Below are positions 1 to 8,659 of a DNA stretch of 64,000 bases, in pieces; the first letter of the stretch is position 1, and each line of letters starts with the position of its first letter. The position numbers and the translations under genes were made by a program. The stretch is from Nocardioides litoris (GTDB lineage: Bacteria > Actinomycetota > Actinomycetes > Propionibacteriales > Nocardioidaceae). The notes beneath the pieces are model-generated. The model saw nothing but the letters and a program-made list of their open reading frames with translations, was not told where the DNA came from and did no database searches. The stretch spans positions 1-64,000 of the forward strand of contig NZ_VDMR01000010.1 in the NCBI RefSeq assembly GCF_006346315.1. The letters are read 5' to 3'.

Positions 1-62
1 CCCGGCCAGCGCCGCCACCCGCCTCGACCGCGATTCCACTCCGAGCGAGTTCTTGTGCTTCA

Positions 63-392
63 TCATCGGCATCGAGCACCCCCATGTGCGGGGTCTGCCC
101 GAACAGACCAACGTAGGCCAGACCCTATGTTCTGGATGCGGTCAGCAACCACCGAAAGCCAACTCGCGCGGGCAAAATCCCCGGCCACGTTCCGCATCGA
201 CAGCTGCGCCTCCTCCACGCAGAACGCGCCGCCGACACCGAGGTGGCCAGCGGGCACGGCGGCCGGCCCGCCGCTTCGACCGTCGACCATCGAGGTGACG
301 ATCGTGCCGCGGTCGCGTCCGCTCTGGAGGCGGCCCGGCCCACGGAGGCCGAAGGTCGGTCTGTTTCCACGAGTCTCACAGGAGCGCGGCAA
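63..392 (-). CDS. Possible small ORF or gene remnant, unrecognised
   Basis: The first 375 bases hold no gene that I can name. This minus-strand frame (TTG start, 109 codons) is the best coding candidate because its middle section, about residues 30-90, has the high GC at third positions typical of the neighbours. It would overlap the end of the next gene upstream by 17 bp. The last 20 residues look less coding-like. It could be a small accessory protein, the degraded end of a gene, or chance. No motif was recognised. Confidence 0.2.
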   Translation of the reverse strand: MPRSCETRGNRPTFGLRGPGRLQSGRDRGTIVTSMVDGRSGGPAAVPAGHLGVGGAFCVEEAQLSMRNVAGDFARASWLSVVADRIQNIGSGLRWSVRADPAHGGARCR

Positions 393-1128
393 TGGCGTCT
401 GCGAGAGCGGCGTCTAGATGCTCGTCGGTGGCGTAGTACCGCTCGCGGTCGGGCTCGGTGTCCGGTCGGTCGCGGTGCTGCACGTTGACCAGGAGCTGGC
501 TCAGGCGCTGCTCAGGCCAAGCGTCCCAGAGGCTTCGCAGGTTGGCGATCATGCGGGCCTGGACTAGCTCGCGGCGCTCCGCGTCGCGGAACAGATCGTC
601 GATGGCCTGGTCCTCCCGCTGCTTGGCGGCGTCCGCGTCGACCGGTGTGTCGAGGTCGGGGACGCCCGCCGCACGGAGCCCCGGGTGGCGACGTAGGGCG
701 TCGAGGAGCCACTGGGCTTGGGCGGGGGAGAGGTGCACGACCTGCGTGCCCGGCTGGCCGTCGTAGTCCCGGCGGACGTAGACGCCGACCCAGTTCTTCT
801 CGGCCGCGTGGGTGAGGACAACCTCTTCGTCGCGCTCTGCGTGTCGCCAGGGGTCCTCGGGAGGCGCGGGCAGGCTCGTGACGAAACGGTGGGCGTCGAC
901 CAGGCGTTGGTGACCGTGACGCCCGATGGGATCGTCGCCGTCGGCCAGGTGCACCTCCACCTCGTCGGTGTCGTAAGTGGCAGCGATGCCGTCACGGAGC
1001 GGTTCGAGGGCACGCCGTACGCCGGCGTAGGTGCGGGCCACGGTCTGGCCGACCCCGTCGACGACGATCTCGAGAGCTCCCAGGCCAGCGACGGCAACCT
1101 TGGCGACGGGTCGGCGAGGCTCGCTCAT
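376..1128 (-). CDS. Hypothetical protein, accessory region
   Basis: A 250-residue acidic, soluble protein with no signal peptide or membrane segment and no family that I recognise. The ATG at 1128 is preferred over upstream starts because it overlaps the stop of the 71-residue protein before it as ATGA, a translational-coupling arrangement. The middle has an alternating hydrophobic stretch (KNWVGVYVRRDY, then VVHLSPAQAQWLLDAL) suggesting a small alpha/beta fold. The C-terminal third is charged and helical, with many Arg, Glu and Asp residues. It sits beside an XRE regulator and a DUF3841 protein in what looks like accessory DNA. Function unknown. Confidence 0.7.
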   Translation of the reverse strand: MSEPRRPVAKVAVAGLGALEIVVDGVGQTVARTYAGVRRALEPLRDGIAATYDTDEVEVHLADGDDPIGRHGHQRLVDAHRFVTSLPAPPEDPWRHAERDEEVVLTHAAEKNWVGVYVRRDYDGQPGTQVVHLSPAQAQWLLDALRRHPGLRAAGVPDLDTPVDADAAKQREDQAIDDLFRDAERRELVQARMIANLRSLWDAWPEQRLSQLLVNVQHRDRPDTEPDRERYYATDEHLDAALADAIAALL

Positions 1129-1340
1129 GCCCGCTCCGGCGAGCGCAGCGGGGGGTGGGTGCGCCCGTACTCCAGACACCCGTCACCGCGGTCGTGCGGG
1201 CAGCCGCACGAGCACGCCGCCCACCGGTCCTTGAGGCTGGTGGCGTACGGGTTGATGACCCGGCCGCGGCAGGCCCGGTGGCCTCCCCTCATGCAGGTGG
1301 CGCTGATGAGACGAACCGCGTTCTCCGACTGGGCCTCCAT
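1125..1340 (-). CDS. Small cysteine-rich hypothetical protein
   Basis: 71 residues from the ATG at 1340. A purine-rich stretch (AGGGAAGG) lies about a dozen bases upstream as a possible ribosome site. Six cysteines and three histidines occur in a short basic protein. The cluster CSCGCPH near residues 43-49, with Cys16, Cys24 and Cys55, suggests metal binding. Its stop overlaps the start of the following 250-residue gene by 4 bp (ATGA), so the two are probably co-translated. It is divergent from the XRE regulator across about 75 bp. Family not recognised; a longer N-terminal extension through GTG codons is possible. Confidence 0.55.
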   Translation of the reverse strand: MEAQSENAVRLISATCMRGGHRACRGRVINPYATSLKDRWAACSCGCPHDRGDGCLEYGRTHPPLRSPERA

Positions 1341-1415
1341 GAAGCCGGCCACCTTCCCTCGAATGTTCACTACAGCGTACAGAGGTTCGAGTGCGGGGCC
1401 ACGACGGTTGCTCGC

Positions 1416-1742
1416 GTGCAAGCGCCCTCCGAGCCCGTCCCCCAGGACTGGGAGGAGTACGCGAAGGAGCTCGGGCGTCGTCTCCAGGAGGCACGTGGTG
1501 CCCGCACCCAGGAGGCCATCGCGGCCGAGGCCGGCATGAGCAGGCCCTACTACCACGGTCTGGAGCACGGACGCTGGCGCGGGCGCACCGCCTCTCCATC
1601 GCTGCATGCCCTGGCGCGGGTCGCTCAGGCTCTCGGTGTCGACTTGGCCGAGCTGATCCCGCCAACCAGTGGGCTTGCCGTGCTGGACCCGCCAAGGTCG
1701 CGTCCGGTGGGCGGCGACCCCCCGGCGCCAGGTCAGGCCTAG
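1416..1742 (+). CDS. XRE-family helix-turn-helix regulator
   Basis: A 108-residue DNA-binding protein. The segment from LGRRLQEARG through the TQEAIAAEAGMSRPYYHGLE recognition helix to ALARVAQALGVDLAELI is a classic lambda-repressor-like (XRE/Cro) domain covering about residues 15-80, and the short Pro-rich tail is probably disordered. The GTG at 1416 is the likeliest start; a longer open frame upstream has no domain content. It is divergent from the Cys-rich gene pair, so it may control the 75-bp space between them. Its TAG stop overlaps the stop of the convergent DUF3841 gene (1739-1742). Confidence 0.8.
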   Translation: MQAPSEPVPQDWEEYAKELGRRLQEARGARTQEAIAAEAGMSRPYYHGLEHGRWRGRTASPSLHALARVAQALGVDLAELIPPTSGLAVLDPPRSRPVGGDPPAPGQA

Positions 1743-2461
1743 GGGTACCGGAGGGCGCGGACCACATGCTCTGCGCGGAGCTCGTGGACAACGGCCTGGA
1801 GGCGGCACCCCGCCGGCCACGTCAATGGGTCGAACAGGTGCTCCCAGCTGCCGGTCAGCTCTTGCCGCAGGCCCGGCGGGTACCGGTCGTGCCGCGCGTG
1901 GATGGCCTTGTCGCCCAGCGCGGCGTCGACGCGACGGTGGAAGTCATCGAGCAGCGGCTCGGCCCGCGCCCACCAGGCACCGTCGGTCTCCCTGGGCAGC
2001 GGGGGCACGTGGAGCATCCCGTTGAGCACCTGGTGCCAATCGTCGAATGGGAGCACGAGGGCCGCGTCCATTGGCACCGCGACCTCGAGCAGGACGCTGT
2101 CCTGCTGGCGGCCCTCGAGCCGGAGGTCCTCGGCGAGGTCCCGCCAGGTGGTCCGAGCCCACAGCCAGACCGCCTCGGGGCCGTCGGTCGGTAGCCGTCG
2201 GGCCATCTGCTCGACCAGCCACTGGTAGGCGACTCGGAACTCGGGGTCGGTGTGCTGACGGGTCTGCCGGTGCACCCCGAGGTGCGCCAAGGATTCGTAC
2301 GCCGGCCGCGCCTGCACCGTGAACAGCTTGGCCTGGCCGGGTGCCGCGCGCCGGGGTATCCGCCACCGCGTCCAAGGGCGGAGCCGGGGCAGTGCCGCGT
2401 AGTCTGGGAGCGGCCGACCGGGGGCAGTGCCGGGCCGGGCCGCGAAGCCGTCTCGGACCAC
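1739..2461 (-). CDS. DUF3841-type protein
   Basis: Up to 240 residues. The region from KLFTVQARPAYESL through YQWLVEQMARRL to AVWLWARTTW has the spacing seen in DUF3841 proteins, which normally begin with a short strand like LWTIQ. Here that strand starts near residue 45, so the true start may lie well inside the annotated frame, although no ATG/GTG/TTG is ideally placed. The later part has the family-like segments LLEVAVPMDAALVLPFDDWHQVLN and a Trp-rich helix. Function is unknown; such proteins are often found in accessory DNA. It is convergent with the XRE gene, with overlapping stops. Confidence 0.7.
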   Translation of the reverse strand: MVRDGFAARPGTAPGRPLPDYAALPRLRPWTRWRIPRRAAPGQAKLFTVQARPAYESLAHLGVHRQTRQHTDPEFRVAYQWLVEQMARRLPTDGPEAVWLWARTTWRDLAEDLRLEGRQQDSVLLEVAVPMDAALVLPFDDWHQVLNGMLHVPPLPRETDGAWWARAEPLLDDFHRRVDAALGDKAIHARHDRYPPGLRQELTGSWEHLFDPLTWPAGCRLQAVVHELRAEHVVRALRYP

Positions 2462-2545
2462 GACGACAGCATGCCGGGCCGCCGGTGGACCCTTCCTTCA
2501 AGGACCCGTTCGAGTCCGCATAGAGTCCGCAGTCCAGTCCGACAC

Positions 2546-2572
2546 GACCAACGCAACCAACGCAACCAACGC
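2546..2572. repeat. Three tandem 9-bp repeats
   Basis: The unit ACCAACGCA is repeated three times (the first copy begins in GACCAACGC). Just upstream, 2513-2540 has two copies of GAGTCCGCA-like sequence. The block lies in the 200-bp gap between the accessory-looking left end and prfC. It may mark a recombination boundary or be an iteron-like site; nothing in the sequence decides. Confidence 0.5.
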
Positions 2573-2606
2573 CGGTTTGTCCAGGTCATAGCCAACCCGA
2601 GGTCCG

Positions 2607-2654
2607 ATGTCTCTCCGCGCCGTTGCGGCAGGCGAGTTCCGCTTCAACGTCTGA
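2607..2654 (+). CDS. Possible 15-residue leader peptide before prfC
   Basis: ATG at 2607 opens a 15-codon frame that ends with TGA six bases before the GTG start of prfC. An in-frame stop at 2589 shows it is not the end of a longer gene. The close spacing would allow termination-reinitiation onto prfC, a release-factor-3 gene, which makes a TGA-ended leader attractive. There is no clear ribosome site, so this could be chance. Confidence 0.2.
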   Translation: MSLRAVAAGEFRFNV

Positions 2655-2660
2655 CGCGCC

Positions 2661-4226
2661 GTGCCCGACACCCGGCCCCGCCGCACCTTCGCCGTCATCA
2701 GCCACCCCGACGCGGGCAAGTCCACCCTGACCGAGGCGCTCGCCCTGCACGCCCGGGCGATCACCGAGGCGGGCGCCGTCCACAGCAAGGGTGACCGCCG
2801 GTCCACCGTCTCGGACTGGATGGCGATGGAGAAGGCGCGCGGCATCTCGATCACCTCCGCCGCCCTGCAGTTCGCCTACCGCGACCACGTCGTCAACCTG
2901 GTCGACACCCCGGGGCACAGCGACTTCTCCGAGGACACCTACCGGGTCCTCTCCGCGGTCGACTCCGCCGTGATGCTGGTCGACGCGGGCAAGGGGCTCG
3001 AGCCGCAGACCCTGAAGCTCTTCCGGGTCTGCGCGCTGCGCGGCATCCCGGTCATCACCGTCATCAACAAGTGGGACAGGCCGGGCCTGTCGGCGCTGGG
3101 GCTGATGGACCTGGTCGAGCAGAAGATCGGTCTCCGCCCGACGCCGCTGACCTGGCCGGTGGGGGAGGCCGGCGACTTCCGCGGGGTCCTGGACCGCCGC
3201 ACCGGTGAGTTCGTGAAGTACACCCGGTCGGCCGGTGGGGCCACCCGGGCGCCGGAGAGGCGGATGGCGCCCGAAGAGGTCGAGGAGGTCGACGCCGAGG
3301 TGTGGTCGGCCGCGGTCGAGGAGCACGAGCTGCTGGCCCTGGACGACGCCGACCACGACCAGGAGCGCTTCCTGGCCGGTCGTACGACGCCCGTCATGTT
3401 CGCCTCGGCCCTGCAGAACTTCGGGGTCGCCCAGCTCCTCGACCTGCTGCTCGACATCGCCCCCGCGCCCCACGACACGGCCGGCGTCGACGGCTCCGTC
3501 CGCAGGGTCGACGACGACTTCAGTGCGTTCGTCTTCAAGGTGCAGTCGGGGATGAACGCCCAGCACCGCGACCGGCTGGCCTACGCGCGCGTGGTCTCGG
3601 GCACGTTCGAGCGGGGGATGGTCGTCACCCACGCCGACACCGGTCGGCCCTTCGCGACGAAGTTCGCCCAGGCGGTCTTCGGCCGCGACACGACCTCGGT
3701 CGAGACCGCGGGGCCCGGCGACATCATCGGCCTGGTCAACGCCAGCGCGCTGCGCGTCGGGGACACCATGTACGTCGGCGACGCGGTCAAGTACCCGCCC
3801 GTGCCCTCCTTCGCCCCCGAGCACTTCATGACGGCCAGCGCGGGCGACATCAGCCGCTACAAGCAGTTCCGCAAGGGCATCGAGCAGCTCGACCAGGAGG
3901 GCGTCGTGCAGGTGCTGCGCTCCGACCTCCGCGGCGACCAGAACCCCGTGCTCGCGGCCGTCGGCCCGATGCAGTTCGAGGTGGTCGAGGACCGGATGAC
4001 CCACGAGTTCAACGCCCCGATCCGCTTCAGCCGGCTCGACTACGCGGTCGCCCGGCGTACCGACGCGGCCGGCGCCGAGGCCCTCAAGGGCGTCCGGGGC
4101 GTCGAGGTCCTGGCGCGGAGCGACGGCACGCAGCTGGCCCTCTTCGTCGACGAGTGGCGGGCCGGCAAGGTCGCCCGCGACCACCCCGACCTGCTCCTCG
4201 AGGCCCTGCCTGCGGGTGGGGCCTGA
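2661..4226 (+). CDS. prfC: Peptide chain release factor 3
   Basis: A 521-residue translational GTPase, close to the usual RF3 length (about 525-530). It recycles RF1/RF2 from the ribosome after peptide release. The GTPase motifs are all present: P-loop HPDAGKST at about 15-22, the RF3-type switch RGISITSAALQF near 60-71, DTPGH at about 82-86 and NKWD at about 136-139. Domain II and the RF3 C-terminal domain follow, with the DLRGDQNPVLAAVGPMQFEV region near 415-435. GTG at 2661 puts the P-loop at the normal distance. It appears to be transcribed alone. Confidence 0.95.
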   Translation: MPDTRPRRTFAVISHPDAGKSTLTEALALHARAITEAGAVHSKGDRRSTVSDWMAMEKARGISITSAALQFAYRDHVVNLVDTPGHSDFSEDTYRVLSAVDSAVMLVDAGKGLEPQTLKLFRVCALRGIPVITVINKWDRPGLSALGLMDLVEQKIGLRPTPLTWPVGEAGDFRGVLDRRTGEFVKYTRSAGGATRAPERRMAPEEVEEVDAEVWSAAVEEHELLALDDADHDQERFLAGRTTPVMFASALQNFGVAQLLDLLLDIAPAPHDTAGVDGSVRRVDDDFSAFVFKVQSGMNAQHRDRLAYARVVSGTFERGMVVTHADTGRPFATKFAQAVFGRDTTSVETAGPGDIIGLVNASALRVGDTMYVGDAVKYPPVPSFAPEHFMTASAGDISRYKQFRKGIEQLDQEGVVQVLRSDLRGDQNPVLAAVGPMQFEVVEDRMTHEFNAPIRFSRLDYAVARRTDAAGAEALKGVRGVEVLARSDGTQLALFVDEWRAGKVARDHPDLLLEALPAGGA

Positions 4227-4255
4227 CGCGGCGTCACTTCGGCGTCGCCTCGGCG

Positions 4256-5446
4256 TCAGCCCGACGGGGTGGATGAGGCCGTCGCCCTCGGATCCCGCCG
4301 CGCTCGAACGGCGGCCGCTGCGGCGAGCGCGGTGGTGATGGGGACCGCGGCCACCAGCCCGAGGGTGGCGACGACCGAGCGCACGACCTCCTGGGCGATG
4401 ACCTGGTCGACGACGACGCCGGTGAAGGAGTCCTGGCCGGCCACGATCAGCACGAGCAGGGGCAGCGCGGAGCCGGCGTAGGCGAGGACGATGGTGTTGA
4501 TGACCGAGGCGATGTGGGCCCGCCCGACCCGGCTGCCGGCGCGGTAGAGCGCGCGGAAGCCCATCGATCGGTCGGCGTCGGCCAGCTCGGCGACGGTGGC
4601 GCCCTGGGTGACGGTGACGTCGTCGAGCACGCCGAGCGAGCCGATGACGATGCCGGCGAGGAGCAGGCCCTGGGTGTCGACGCGGTAGGCGGTGCCGACG
4701 GAGAACGACAGGTCGTCGGTGATGCCCGTGAGGTGCAGCGCGGCGACCGAGAGGGCCGAGAGCAGACCGGTCAGCGTGAGCGCGGCGAGCGTGCCGACGA
4801 CGGCGACGGTGGTCGAGAGCGACAGCCCGTGGGTCAGGTACAGCACGGTGAGGGTGATGGCCGCGGCGCCCACGATCGCCACCAGGAGCGGCGGCTCGCC
4901 CTGGAGGATCGCCGGCACGACGAAGAGGACGAGCAGGCCGAACGACACCGCCAGGCCGACCAGCGCCGCCAGGCCGCGCCACCGGGCGAACGCCACCACG
5001 GCCAGGGCGAACGCGACCACCAGCACCAGCAGCGCGCGGCCGCGCTGGTGGTCGACGATGGTGTACGCCGTGCCGTCGGGGTTCTCGACCTCGACCATGA
5101 CGATCCGGTCGCCGACGTCGACCTCCGGCGCGCCCGAGCCGTTGGGCAGCGGCACCTCGACCTCGTCGCCCGCGTCGGCCCCGTCGGTGATGCGCACGGT
5201 CGCGGTGCCGCAGCCGTTGACGTCGTCGGGCGCCTCCTCGGGACAGGCCTCGGCGTCGATCGCCGCCACCTCGCCCTCGACCTGGGCCGCGGCGTCGACC
5301 GCCGCCGGGCCGTCGAGGCCGTCGGTCGGCCGCAGCACCACGAGCGCCACGAGGGTCAGCAGCGCCAGCGGCACCACCACCGCCAGCGCCGTACGACGCA
5401 TGCCGCGCGTCTCGGTCGCCGCGTGTCGCGGGTGGTGGGCGCCCAC
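4256..5446 (-). CDS. YibE/F-family integral membrane protein
   Basis: About 396 residues. It has an N-terminal membrane anchor (residues about 18-38), a soluble beta-rich domain with an early Cys pair (EACPEEAPDDVNGCG), then seven or eight hydrophobic helices from about residue 120 onward. The sequence DTQGLLLAGIVIGSLGVLDDVTVTQGA, split over the last third, is the hallmark of the YibE/F family. GTG at 5446 has a good AGGAG four bases upstream; the ATG at 5401 is the alternative. Members are thought to be transporters or permease-like, with no settled substrate. It is convergent with prfC, 29 bp apart. Confidence 0.85.
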   Translation of the reverse strand: MGAHHPRHAATETRGMRRTALAVVVPLALLTLVALVVLRPTDGLDGPAAVDAAAQVEGEVAAIDAEACPEEAPDDVNGCGTATVRITDGADAGDEVEVPLPNGSGAPEVDVGDRIVMVEVENPDGTAYTIVDHQRGRALLVLVVAFALAVVAFARWRGLAALVGLAVSFGLLVLFVVPAILQGEPPLLVAIVGAAAITLTVLYLTHGLSLSTTVAVVGTLAALTLTGLLSALSVAALHLTGITDDLSFSVGTAYRVDTQGLLLAGIVIGSLGVLDDVTVTQGATVAELADADRSMGFRALYRAGSRVGRAHIASVINTIVLAYAGSALPLLVLIVAGQDSFTGVVVDQVIAQEVVRSVVATLGLVAAVPITTALAAAAAVRARRDPRATASSTPSG

Positions 5447-5567
5447 GGTGCTCCTCTGGCGGCGGTCGGACGAGTCGCGGACAGTGTCCCACCGTGGTGA
5501 GGGAGGACACGGCCGGACCGGGCCTAGAGGTGGTCCCCCTGACCGCCGTCCGGCGAGATGGTGAGGG

Positions 5568-6572
5568 GTGACCACTCCTGACCCCGCCCCGTCCCTGCGC
5601 GTGCTCGTCACCGGTGCCACCGGGTACGTCGGCTCGCGGCTGGTGCCGCGACTGCTCGAGGAGGGGCACACGGCGCTGGCGGCCAGCCGCGACACCTCGG
5701 GCACCGACGACTACCCGTGGGCCGACGACGTGGAGACGCGGGCCTTCGACGTCGAGGACGACGACCTGGTCGGCCGGGCGGTCGAGGGCGTCGACGTCGT
5801 CGTCTACCTCGTGCACTCCATGGGCTCGGAGGACTTCGTGCGCAAGGACCGCGAGGCCGCCGAGCGGGTCGCCGCGGCCGCGGCGCGGGCCGGCGTGCGC
5901 CAGGTCGTCTACCTCTCCGGCCTGGTGCCGAGCACGGACCCCGACGAGCTGTCCGACCACCTGCGCTCGCGGCTCGAGGTGGAGCAGGTCTTCCTCGACG
6001 GCGACGTCCCCGCCGTGGTGCTGCGCGCCTCGATGGTCATCGGCGCCGGCTCCACGTCCTACGAGCTGCTGCGCCGGCTCAGCGAGCGGGTCCCCCTGCT
6101 CACGCCCGTGCCGTCGTGGATGCGCAGCACCATCCAGCCCGTCGCCGTCGAGGACGTCGTCGAGGTCGTCGCCGGGGCCCTGCGCTCCGCGGCGGCCGGC
6201 CAGACGCGCAACCGGCACTACGACGTCGGCGGCGAGGAGCGGTTGACCTACCCCGAGCTGCTCGCGACGTACGCCGAGGTGGCGGGCCTGCGCCGGGCGC
6301 GGTTCCTGGTGCCGTGGGTGCCGCAGAAGGTCGTGGGGTGGGCCTGCTCGGCGATCAGCGGGCTGCCGGCCACCGAGGTCACCTCGCTCGTCGACAGCCT
6401 GCGCCTCGACATGGTCTGCGAGGAGGACGACGTGCGGCGCGACCTGCTGCCACCCGACCACGAGCTGGTCCCGGTGGCCGAGGCCCTGCGCCGCAGCCGC
6501 CGCGGCGGCTCGGCCCCGGGGACGGCGACCCGCGGCGACGTGCAGGCCGGCGCCCCGACCGACCCGGCCTAG
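5568..6572 (+). CDS. NAD(P)-binding epimerase/dehydratase-like protein
   Basis: 334 residues of the extended/atypical SDR type (NAD(P)H-binding, NmrA/YbjT-like). The N-terminal Rossmann motif TGATGYVGSRL lies at about 15-25, with an acidic patch after strand 2 rather than a clear NADP arginine. VYLVHSMGSEDF and YLSGLVPSTD follow at the positions of strands 4 and 5. There is no strict YxxxK catalytic pair, so it may bind a nucleotide without being a classical dehydrogenase. The C-terminal 30 residues are low complexity. GTG start. It is divergent from yibE and convergent with the carbonic-anhydrase-like gene. Confidence 0.85.
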   Translation: MTTPDPAPSLRVLVTGATGYVGSRLVPRLLEEGHTALAASRDTSGTDDYPWADDVETRAFDVEDDDLVGRAVEGVDVVVYLVHSMGSEDFVRKDREAAERVAAAAARAGVRQVVYLSGLVPSTDPDELSDHLRSRLEVEQVFLDGDVPAVVLRASMVIGAGSTSYELLRRLSERVPLLTPVPSWMRSTIQPVAVEDVVEVVAGALRSAAAGQTRNRHYDVGGEERLTYPELLATYAEVAGLRRARFLVPWVPQKVVGWACSAISGLPATEVTSLVDSLRLDMVCEEDDVRRDLLPPDHELVPVAEALRRSRRGGSAPGTATRGDVQAGAPTDPA

Positions 6573-6588
6573 CCGCCCCTAGCCGTCC

Positions 6589-7155
6589 CTAGCCGTCCCC
6601 GGCCGCCCGCGGGGCCGGGGCGCCGGCGGTCCCGTCGAGGGCCGCTCGGTGCTCGGCCGCCCGCCGCCGGTAGCGCTCGGCGTTGAGGCGGGTGGCGGCG
6701 ACCTCGTCGTCGGTCGTGGCCCGGCGCACCCGCCCCGGCAGCCCGAGGACCAGCGAGCGGGGCTCGACGACCACCCCCTCGGCGACCACGGCGCCGGCGC
6801 CGACGACGCTGCCGGGGCCGACCACGGCGCCGTTCATGACGATCGCGCCCATCCCGACGAGCACGTCGTCGCCGATGCTCGCCCCGTGCAGCACCGCCCG
6901 GTGGCCGACGGAGACGCCGCGGCCGAGGACGAGGGGGTAGCCGGGGTCGGCGTGCAGGACGACGCCGTCCTGCACGTTGGTGTGCTCGCCGACCTCGATC
7001 CGCTCGGTGTCGGCGCGGGCCACGACGCCGTACCAGAGCCCGGCCCCGTCGCCGACGTGCACGTCGCCGAGCACCCACGCGTCGGGCGCCACCCACGCAC
7101 CCGGGTGGATGCGCGGGTGGCGCCCGCCGAGGCCGAGGTGTCGCTCAGCCGACAC
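6589..7155 (-). CDS. Gamma-carbonic-anhydrase-like hexapeptide protein
   Basis: 188 residues of left-handed beta-helix: repeated hexapeptide turns (VLGDVHVGDGAG, IEVGEHTNVQDG, VSVGHRAVLHG, VLVGMGAIVMNG, SVVGAGAVVAEG) covering residues 20-145. The family histidines that coordinate metal are present in VLHADPG, VSVGHRAVLHG. It resembles PaaY/YrdA-type gamma carbonic anhydrases. Its GTG start overlaps the end of the MFS gene by 11 bp, so it is probably translated from the same mRNA. A role in bicarbonate supply or CoA-thioester metabolism in this catabolic cluster is inference. Confidence 0.88.
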   Translation of the reverse strand: MSAERHLGLGGRHPRIHPGAWVAPDAWVLGDVHVGDGAGLWYGVVARADTERIEVGEHTNVQDGVVLHADPGYPLVLGRGVSVGHRAVLHGASIGDDVLVGMGAIVMNGAVVGPGSVVGAGAVVAEGVVVEPRSLVLGLPGRVRRATTDDEVAATRLNAERYRRRAAEHRAALDGTAGAPAPRAAGDG

Positions 7156-8542
7156 GCGTCGGAGGGGTCGGGGCCGGGGTGTCGGCCTTCTCCGGGCCGA
7201 CGGGGGCCGTGGTGGCGCCGTCGAGCGAGCGCCACCGCGAGACCGACCAGGCCACGCAGGCCGACATCGCGCAGAGCCCGGCGATCAGGTAGAGCCCGAG
7301 GTCGTCGGAGCCGGTGAGGTCGCGCACCCAGCCGTAGATGTAGGGCCCGGCGAACCCGCCGAGGTTGCCGACGGTGTTGACCAGCGCCAGGCCGGCCGCG
7401 GCGGCGGTGCCGGCCAGGAACTTGGTGGACATGCCGAACGACAGCGGGATGCCCGAGCACAGGCCCATCGCGGCGATCGCGACGCCGACCAGGATGACGT
7501 ACGGCGAGTCCGCGACGATCGCGGTGAGGATGCCGACGACGCCGAGGACGGCCGAGCCGGCCACGTGCTTGGGCACCTCGTCGTGCTTGCGCGAGTGGTG
7601 GGCCCAGAACAGGGTGAAGAGCACCGCGCAGCCGTAGGGCACGGCCGTGAGCAGGCCGACCTGGACGATGGAGTAGTGGACGTCGAAGCGCTCCTGGAAG
7701 CCGTCGATGATCGTGGGCAGGAAGAAGCTGATGGCGTAGAGGCCGTAGACGAGGCCGAAGTAGGAGACGCCGAGGATCCAGACCTTGGGGGTCCGCAGGA
7801 CGCCGCGGACGCCGCCGTGGGTCTCGGCCGGGCCGTCGGCGGCGAGGTCGTGCTCCAGCACGGCCCGCTCGGGCGCGGTGAGCCAACGGGCGTCGGAGGG
7901 CCGGTCGGGCAGCAGGAAGAGGCAGGCGACGCCGAGGAGCACGGCGGGCAGGCCGGTCACCAGGATCATGAAGCGCCAGCCGTCGAGGCCGAAGGCGATC
8001 TCGTGGCCCGACTGGACCAGCCACGAGGCGAGCGGCGAGCCGATGGTCGACGACAGCGGGATGCCGACCAGGAAGAGGGCGAAGGCCTGGGCCCGGTCGC
8101 GCTGGGCGAACCAGTAGGTCAGGTACAGCAGGATGCCGGGGGTGAACCCGGCCTCGGCGACGCCGAGCAGGAAGCGCAGGACGTAGAGCATCGTGGCGTT
8201 CTGCACGAACGCGGTGGCCGAGGCGACGATGCCCCAGGAGACGAGGATGCGGGCGATCCACTTGCGGGCGCCGTACCGGTGCAGGGCGAGGTTGCTCGGC
8301 ACCTCCAGCAGCACGTAGCCGACGAAGAAGATGCCGGAGGCGAAGCCGAACATCGTCGCGGTCAGGCCGAGGGCGTCGTTCATGCCGTTGGGGCCGGCGA
8401 CGCCGATGTTGCTGCGGTCGAGGTAGTTGACGAAGTAGCACAGCAGCAGGAACGGCATCAGCCGCAGCAGCACCTTGCGGCGGACGACGGGACGCAGCGC
8501 GTCGGCGTCGGCCGGCAGGGCGGGGGTGGGTGTGGACGTCAT
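7145..8542 (-). CDS. MFS transporter, anion:cation symporter type
   Basis: 465 residues with 12 predicted membrane helices. NYLDRSNIGVAGPNGM in the first helix-loop and the loop-2/3 segment HRYGARKWIARILVSWG are typical of the ACS family, which imports organic anions such as phthalate, tartrate, 4-hydroxyphenylacetate or aromatic carboxylates. ATG at 8542 is chosen because GGAGAGG lies just upstream. It lies downstream of the hydroxyisobutyrate-dehydrogenase-like gene (117 bp apart) and overlaps the carbonic-anhydrase-like gene, so these three form a likely operon for uptake and oxidation of a carboxylate. Confidence 0.92.
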   Translation of the reverse strand: MTSTPTPALPADADALRPVVRRKVLLRLMPFLLLCYFVNYLDRSNIGVAGPNGMNDALGLTATMFGFASGIFFVGYVLLEVPSNLALHRYGARKWIARILVSWGIVASATAFVQNATMLYVLRFLLGVAEAGFTPGILLYLTYWFAQRDRAQAFALFLVGIPLSSTIGSPLASWLVQSGHEIAFGLDGWRFMILVTGLPAVLLGVACLFLLPDRPSDARWLTAPERAVLEHDLAADGPAETHGGVRGVLRTPKVWILGVSYFGLVYGLYAISFFLPTIIDGFQERFDVHYSIVQVGLLTAVPYGCAVLFTLFWAHHSRKHDEVPKHVAGSAVLGVVGILTAIVADSPYVILVGVAIAAMGLCSGIPLSFGMSTKFLAGTAAAAGLALVNTVGNLGGFAGPYIYGWVRDLTGSDDLGLYLIAGLCAMSACVAWSVSRWRSLDGATTAPVGPEKADTPAPTPPTRVG

Positions 8543-8659
8543 GGGCCTCTCCATGGTCGGGCATCACCGGTACGTCGGGCCACCGACGAGCAGGTGCGGG
8601 GCGGGCGGGTGTGGGTCGTTGCGGTGGTGCGGGTGGTGGGTGGTGCGGTGCGCGGGCGG

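Noticed and set aside
2586..6461. A very long open frame on the minus strand opposite prfC and its neighbours
   Set aside because: It is antisense to prfC and the SDR gene and crosses the minus-strand YibE/F gene in another frame; its translation is low-complexity Arg/Gly/His with no domain. Such long shadows are expected at this GC content.
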